Translations under genes and position numbers: made by a program
Source: Lachnospiraceae bacterium
Lineage (GTDB): Bacteria; Bacillota; Clostridia; Lachnospirales; Lachnospiraceae
DNA length: 45,882 bases
Assembly (NCBI GenBank): GCA_029063085.1
Contig: JAIDOW010000030.1
Coordinates: 1 to 45,882 of the forward strand
Direction of reading: 5' to 3'
In this document: one piece after another, positions 42,020-45,882 of the stretch
Layout: each line of letters starts with the position of its first letter
How positions within the stretch are numbered: position 1 is the first letter of the stretch
Notes under the pieces: generated by a model
Databases searched by the model: none
What the model saw: only the letters and a program-made list of their open reading frames with translations
What the model was told of the DNA's origin: nothing

Positions 42020-42811
42020 TTAGTATCTTTTTATAAAATGGGTTCCAACAGCCTTTCCCTCAATAATCCGGTATATATTTTCCGGATCATTGCCGTGTGC
42101 GATATGCATATCCATTCCATGAACCGTTGCATATTCTGCTGCCTCTAATTTAGTCACCATACCGCCCGTTCCACGGTTGGAACCAGAACCCGCCCCCAAT
42201 GCCTTGATTTCGTCATTGATCACTTCCACTTTATGAATAAGGCTGGCATTTTCTTCCTCTTTGGGATTACCGTCATAAAGTCCCTCAATGTCTGACAAAA
42301 TGATCAAACGGTCGGCTTCACAAAGATTTGCTACAATAGCCGAGAGCATATCATTATCACCAAATATCTTTTTATCCGACTCAATTTCTGCATGGCTGAC
42401 GGAATCATTTTCGTTAACCACTGGTATCATACCGTTTTCCAGCAGAGCCTCAAAAGTATTTTTCAGATTACGGCGTTTGCCCTTTACTGCAATATCTTCG
42501 GCCGTAAGTAAAATCTGTCCTACGATATTGCCATATTCCCCAAAACATTTATCATAAATATGCATTAATTCACACTGTCCCACTGCCGCTGCCGCCTGCT
42601 TCATACAGACATTCTGCGGTTTCATGGGAAGACGCATTTTATTTACTCCCACTGCAATCGCTCCGGAAGAAACCAATACAACCTGATTTCCGTCATTATG
42701 CAATGTGGATAATACCTGTGCCAGTTTATCAATCGTGCGAAAATTCAATGCACCGTTTTCTCCTGTCAATGTCGAAGTTCCCACCTTTACGACAATCCTT
42801 TGCTTTTCCAT
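42020..42811 (-). CDS. proB: Glutamate 5-kinase
   Basis: A 263-residue amino-acid-kinase-fold enzyme that makes gamma-glutamyl phosphate for proline synthesis. Visible: IVVKVGTSTLTGENGALNFR, VVLVSSGAIAVGVNKMRLPM, PVVNENDSVSHAEIE, FGDNDMLSAIVANLCEADRL, and GSNRGTGGMVTKLEAAEYAT. It ends at IEGKAVGTHFIKRY, so the C-terminal PUA domain of E. coli ProB is absent, the short form common in many bacteria. proA is not adjacent. It starts six nt after the DHH gene. Confidence 0.97.
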   Translation of the reverse strand: MEKQRIVVKVGTSTLTGENGALNFRTIDKLAQVLSTLHNDGNQVVLVSSGAIAVGVNKMRLPMKPQNVCMKQAAAAVGQCELMHIYDKCFGEYGNIVGQILLTAEDIAVKGKRRNLKNTFEALLENGMIPVVNENDSVSHAEIESDKKIFGDNDMLSAIVANLCEADRLIILSDIEGLYDGNPKEEENASLIHKVEVINDEIKALGAGSGSNRGTGGMVTKLEAAEYATVHGMDMHIAHGNDPENIYRIIEGKAVGTHFIKRY

Positions 42812-42817
42812 TGTTTC

Positions 42818-43801
42818 TTACTCCTTTATCAGATACTGTTCCTGCTTGATGACATCCATAAAACGCTTCCTGATTTCAAAATCCGGATCTGCTCCTAACA
42901 TTCCTATCCCTTCTTTTGTTATAACGCCTCCGGCCATAGAAAAGTGACCTCCCCCACCTCCGATATCCATTAACGCTTTCTGGGTAATGGTTCCTGCATG
43001 ATAAACTGCCGTTTCATTTCGTACCGAAAATTTGTATCCCCCATTCCGGACCGCATATACCACTGACAATTCCACTATATCCAACCCAAGAATAAAATCT
43101 GAAATCATGGCTATCAATCCGTCTGGACAGTCAAAAGGAATCCTGGCAAATCCTACATTTTCATATATCTTTATATTCCGGATAGCTTCACCATACGCAT
43201 ACAAATCCTCAATCTCCATATTGTTATTATACATGGATATAATCTTTTGATTATCTGCAAGCTTGTGAAGATAGGAAAACATGGCAATATCAAAGTCCGT
43301 CACCCCTCTGTTAAAGGAGTCTGTGTCCATTTTGAGCCCATAGAGAAGAGCCGTAGCCGTATTGGTATCCATTGTAGTATCACTCTCAATGAAATACTGG
43401 GTAACAATAGAACAGCATGCTCCACAGATACGGATATCGCTATACTCATAAGCACAAGGAATCATAGTGGGATGATGATCAATGCACGCCACCTCATCTC
43501 CTGGAAAATCTGTTATATTAGAATTATATTTCTGAGCATCTATTGTCACAATATAATCCTTTTCTGCCATATGAGGAATCTCATCAATATGAACTGCATG
43601 AATCCCAAATTCCTCTATCATACGTTTTGTGCTGTTCTTTTCAATCTTCCCTGCATAACATATGGTCGTATCAATCCCATTTGCTTTTAAAAACACCTGC
43701 ATGCCAAACGCCGCTGCCAGTGCATCCGGGTCTGGAAAATTATGTGTCTGCAAATACACCATGTGATTCTTTAACAGTTTAATAAGTCTTCTCCAATCCA
43801 T
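42818..43801 (-). CDS. DHH/DHHA1 phosphoesterase (NrnA-like)
   Basis: A 327-residue phosphodiesterase of the NrnA/GdpP-type DHH family. N-terminal metal motif HNFPDPDALAAAFG, Asp in VTIDAQ, DHH at residues 108-110 (IDHHPTM), and the DHHA1 substrate loop MDIGGGGGHFSMAGG near residue 290. Relatives degrade nanoRNA or pApA. There is no membrane or PAS segment, so it is not a GdpP itself. It starts the operon with proB, fliB, YjdF-like and GGDEF genes. RBS AGGAGAGAG. Confidence 0.9.
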   Translation of the reverse strand: MDWRRLIKLLKNHMVYLQTHNFPDPDALAAAFGMQVFLKANGIDTTICYAGKIEKNSTKRMIEEFGIHAVHIDEIPHMAEKDYIVTIDAQKYNSNITDFPGDEVACIDHHPTMIPCAYEYSDIRICGACCSIVTQYFIESDTTMDTNTATALLYGLKMDTDSFNRGVTDFDIAMFSYLHKLADNQKIISMYNNNMEIEDLYAYGEAIRNIKIYENVGFARIPFDCPDGLIAMISDFILGLDIVELSVVYAVRNGGYKFSVRNETAVYHAGTITQKALMDIGGGGGHFSMAGGVITKEGIGMLGADPDFEIRKRFMDVIKQEQYLIKE

Positions 43802-43870
43802 TCTCTCTCCTCTTGTCCAAAAATCTCAGACAGAACCCTGTCACCTGTATTTATTTAATCTTAATACATT

Positions 43871-43899
43871 ATCTTATCACAAAACGCCAGTTTCCTCAA
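43871..43899 (-). promoter_or_regulatory. Promoter of the DHH-proB operon
   Basis: Minus strand TTGAGG (43899-43894), 17-bp spacer, TAAGAT (43876-43871). It is divergent from the spoVAA promoter, which begins eight bases away. Confidence 0.6.
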
Positions 43900-43906
43900 T
43901 CTTTTC

Positions 43907-43935
43907 GTATAAAATAGTAGAAACCTCACATACTA
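43907..43935 (+). promoter_or_regulatory. Sigma-G-type promoter of spoVAA-AB-AC
   Basis: GTATA (43907-43911), 17-bp spacer, CATACTA (43929-43935), fitting the sigma-G consensus GHATR / CATnHTA. The start expected near 43942 leaves a 20-nt leader with CAGGAG. Confidence 0.78.
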
Positions 43936-43962
43936 AGTAAAACGATTCAGGAGTATATAATT

Positions 43963-44592
43963 ATGGAACAAACCGTTTATATCAAAGCACCTCAATGCAT
44001 TGAAGTACAAAATTATAATGTGGCTTTAAAAGATTTTTTAACCATCTATACCTCTAATGAACAGCAAAAAAAAGAATTACTTTCTCTTCCGTTTTATACA
44101 TTTGAAAAGGACCAGAAGGGACAGATTATCGTTTCTGTCTTAAAGGTAATCGAATTTATCAATAAAAAATACCCTGACCTGGAAATCAATAACCTTGGAG
44201 AGGGCGATTTTATTCTCTCCTACCAGCCACAATCCAAATACGAAAAAGTAAAAGAATCCGTATTTACTGTCTTTATCTGTATGGTTGCTTTTTTTGGTGG
44301 AGGTTATGCAATCATGGCCTATAATACAGATGTTGGTGCAAAAGAATTATTCACCTATCTTTCCATGCTTTTCCTTGGAAACCCCAAAACGGGAATTCTT
44401 TATCTCACCATAGCTTATTCCATCGGTCTTACTGCCGGCATGATCATGTTTTTCAATCATCTGGGCAACAAAAAGATCACATCGGACCCTACACCCCTGG
44501 AAATCCAGATGCGTCTTTATGAAAAGGATATCAGTACAACAGTAATCAAAGATGTCAGCCGGCGTGGGGAAAGTCTTGATGTTAAACAGTAA
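43963..44592 (+). CDS. spoVAA: Stage V sporulation protein AA
   Basis: A 209-residue protein of the SpoVA system. The first 100 residues are a soluble domain (YIKAPQCIEVQNYNVALKDF; LEINNLGEGDFILSYQP); two membrane segments follow (VFTVFICMVAFFGGGYAIMA and ILYLTIAYSIGLTAGMIMFF) and a short charged tail. This matches the 206-residue Bacillus protein in order. The RBS is CAGGAG, and spoVAB follows 32 nt later. Confidence 0.9.
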   Translation: MEQTVYIKAPQCIEVQNYNVALKDFLTIYTSNEQQKKELLSLPFYTFEKDQKGQIIVSVLKVIEFINKKYPDLEINNLGEGDFILSYQPQSKYEKVKESVFTVFICMVAFFGGGYAIMAYNTDVGAKELFTYLSMLFLGNPKTGILYLTIAYSIGLTAGMIMFFNHLGNKKITSDPTPLEIQMRLYEKDISTTVIKDVSRRGESLDVKQ

Positions 44593-44624
44593 AAATATCC
44601 AGTTACAGATAAAGGAGATATCAT

Positions 44625-45083
44625 ATGCATTCCATAAATTACATTCTTTTAGTCATAACCGGTCTTGCAGCAGGTTTTGTAACTGCCGCAGCATATGTTG
44701 CATTTATCGCCATGCTGGGAATCTTTCCTAAAGTTGCTGCAAAAACCAAAACTGCCGGACAGTGTATCCTTTATGAAAACTGCCTGATTCTCGGAATCCT
44801 TACAGCTACACTACTTCAATTTTTTGTATCCTATGATTCTGCCGACATAACGGTGAAGGCATTGCCTCCTGCGCTTATTGGCAGTCTGATCTTAATTTTA
44901 ATCGGGCTATTTGGAGGGATTTATATCGGTTTCCTGATAGGAGGACTATCAGAGGTCTTAAATGTTTTTCCGATTTTTGCAAGAGTCGCACATGTCCAGA
45001 CAAAACTCTGTCTGATCATCTTCTTCCTGGCTTTTGGAAAGGGAATTTTTACTTTAATACAATTTTTCATCTTGGATGCATAA
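44625..45083 (+). CDS. spoVAB: Stage V sporulation protein AB
   Basis: A 152-residue membrane protein with four to five helices (YILLVITGLAAGFVTAAAYV, IALIGSLILILIGLFG-type segment, IGFLIGGLSEVLNVFPIFAR, CLIIFFLAFGKGIFTLIQFF). Order and length match SpoVAB (about 141). AAAGGAG precedes the ATG. Second gene of the spoVAA-AB-AC unit. Confidence 0.88.
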   Translation: MHSINYILLVITGLAAGFVTAAAYVAFIAMLGIFPKVAAKTKTAGQCILYENCLILGILTATLLQFFVSYDSADITVKALPPALIGSLILILIGLFGGIYIGFLIGGLSEVLNVFPIFARVAHVQTKLCLIIFFLAFGKGIFTLIQFFILDA

Positions 45084-45164
45084 AGAATTTTTACTCACGG
45101 CATACTATCAACAATATTAACAAAGTCAAATACCCCACAGACTATGATACAAGGAGGGACAATC

Positions 45165-45626
45165 TTGAAACAAAAAATCAGTAATGAAGAATACAATGAA
45201 TATGTTGAACAAATCACGCCTACCTTCAATGTATGGAAAAATTGCTTTCATGCTTTTTGGATTGGTGGTTTAATCTGCGTAATTGGTGAACTCATCTTTG
45301 CATTCTTCAAAAATTCACTGGGAATGCCGGAAGATGATGCTGCCAGTTATGAATCTATGATTCTTGTATTACTCAGCGTTATTCTGACCAGTTTAAATGT
45401 ATATGGTCATATTGCCCGCTTAGGTGGTGCCGGAGCCTTGGTTCCCATTACCGGCTTTGCAAATTCCGTAGCAGCCCCAGCCATAGAATATCAAAAAGAA
45501 GGTCAGGTATTCGGTATTGGAGTAAAAATATTTACGATTGCCGGGCCTGTCATTCTCTACGGTATCTTTACAAGCTGGATACTGGGCATTCTCTATTATA
45601 TCGGCGGACTGTTCGGGTGGTGGTAA
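45165..45626 (+). CDS. spoVAC: Stage V sporulation protein AC
   Basis: A 153-residue membrane protein, the mechanosensitive SpoVA channel subunit. It has helices IGGLICVIGELIFAFFKNSL, SMILVLLSVILTSLNVYGHI, and IFTIAGPVILYGIFTSWILG, with the hallmark GGAGALVPITGFANSVAAPA. TTG 45165 is the start because AGGAGGG precedes it by about seven bases; the ATG at 45144 contains the Shine-Dalgarno within its codons. Length 153 fits the family (150 in Bacillus). spoVAD, normally next, is absent here; the following gene has its own promoter. Confidence 0.93.
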   Translation: MKQKISNEEYNEYVEQITPTFNVWKNCFHAFWIGGLICVIGELIFAFFKNSLGMPEDDAASYESMILVLLSVILTSLNVYGHIARLGGAGALVPITGFANSVAAPAIEYQKEGQVFGIGVKIFTIAGPVILYGIFTSWILGILYYIGGLFGWW

Positions 45627-45676
45627 CACCCCCGGCATCTGCTATTTAACTGAAACTTTTTAATATATGGAAATCA

Positions 45677-45705
45677 TTGCAAAATCTGAAAATATCCCCT
45701 ATAAT
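45677..45705 (+). promoter_or_regulatory. Sigma-A promoter of the gene at the window end
   Basis: TTGCAA (45677-45682), 17-bp spacer, TATAAT (45700-45705), 56 bp before the ATG at 45762. This indicates that the gene after spoVAC is vegetatively transcribed and not part of the spoVA unit. Confidence 0.75.
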
Positions 45706-45761
45706 AAATTAGCAGTTCAAATACAAACAGAGAAAAGATACACTTTGAAAGGATAATTAAC

Positions 45762-45882
45762 ATGATTTACGATTCACAACCTATAACATTTCAACAGCTT
45801 TGTAAGACAATCGATTTATTACATACCTGTATAGACAATTATCCATATGCATACGATATCAAAAATGATTACTACTATATCT
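45762..45882 (+). CDS. N-terminal fragment of an uncharacterised protein, cut by window end
   Basis: An open frame of 40 codons runs off the end, starting at an ATG with AAAGGAT upstream. The text (FQQLCKTIDLLHTCIDNYPY then AYDIKNDYYYI) resembles the opening sensor segment of some GGDEF/EAL proteins in this group, but too little is present to name it. Confidence 0.6.
   Translation, partial: MIYDSQPITFQQLCKTIDLLHTCIDNYPYAYDIKNDYYYI

Noticed and set aside
1-45882. CRISPR arrays, tRNA or rRNA genes, transposases, prophage modules
   Set aside because: No regularly spaced repeats, no tRNA-like cloverleaf, no rRNA sequence, and no transposase or phage protein was seen on either strand.

Overview
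The window looks like chromosome of a low-GC, endospore-forming Clostridia, most likely a Lachnospiraceae-type gut anaerobe. The basis is inference from gene content: sporulation spoVA genes, an oxygen-sensitive 2-hydroxyacyl-CoA dehydratase activase system, an aspS T-box, strong AGGAGG-type ribosome binding sites, AT-rich intergenic DNA, and several gene families typical of that group (DUF3169, DUF3021/LytTR, COG3044 ATPase, FliB-like methylase). I see no rRNA, tRNA, CRISPR array, transposase, prophage or plasmid genes. The region reads as ordinary chromosome with several small regulatory islands.

Layout. 0-5 kb: a minus-strand operon (MMPL transporter, secreted heptad-repeat protein, TetR regulator) behind a promoter whose -35 lies inside one arm of a large inverted operator. 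5-9 kb: HtrA-type membrane protease, a small unknown protein and a membrane chemoreceptor. 9-13.4 kb: a two-gene, translationally coupled CoA-dehydratase-activase unit. 13.5-19 kb: yigZ, a lipoprotein and a very large RND exporter, apparently one operon from a near-consensus promoter. 19.4-22.3 kb: a class A penicillin-binding protein on the plus strand, with a repeat-bearing leader and an unusual C-terminal tail. 22.4-25.2 kb: spoVAE-spoVAD, a small lipoprotein and a degenerate CbiT-like protein. 25.3-30 kb: TPM-domain protein, zinc-ribbon membrane protein, COG3044 ATPase and two very small proteins. 30.1-35.1 kb: an XRE/DUF3169 pair with paired operators, a Na/Pi cotransporter-PhoU protein, and a CPBP-LytTR-DUF3021 unit preceded by a 21-bp-period direct repeat. 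35.2-37.6 kb: aspS with a T-box leader. 37.7-43.8 kb: a minus-strand run of LacI-like-sensor/GGDEF protein, YjdF-like membrane protein, FliB-like methylase, proB and a DHH phosphoesterase. 43.9-45.6 kb: spoVAA-spoVAB-spoVAC on the plus strand with a sigma-G-like promoter; the window ends in the start of another gene.

How genes relate. The spoVA (dipicolinate channel) operon is split: AA-AB-AC at the right end and AD-AE about 20 kb away on the other strand, each preceded by a sequence matching the sigma-G consensus. Two RND-superfamily exporters are each associated with a GxxxLxxG/coiled-coil segment, one encoded as a separate secreted protein and one inserted into the exporter. Several one-component regulators sit next to recognisable operators. 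A dispersed non-coding repeat family appears at four intergenic sites (about 5.05, 19.3, 37.1-37.2 and 37.6-37.7 kb).

Starts were chosen by ribosome binding site; several (GTG or TTG) differ from the longest open frame. All family names come from reading motifs by eye, without database searches.
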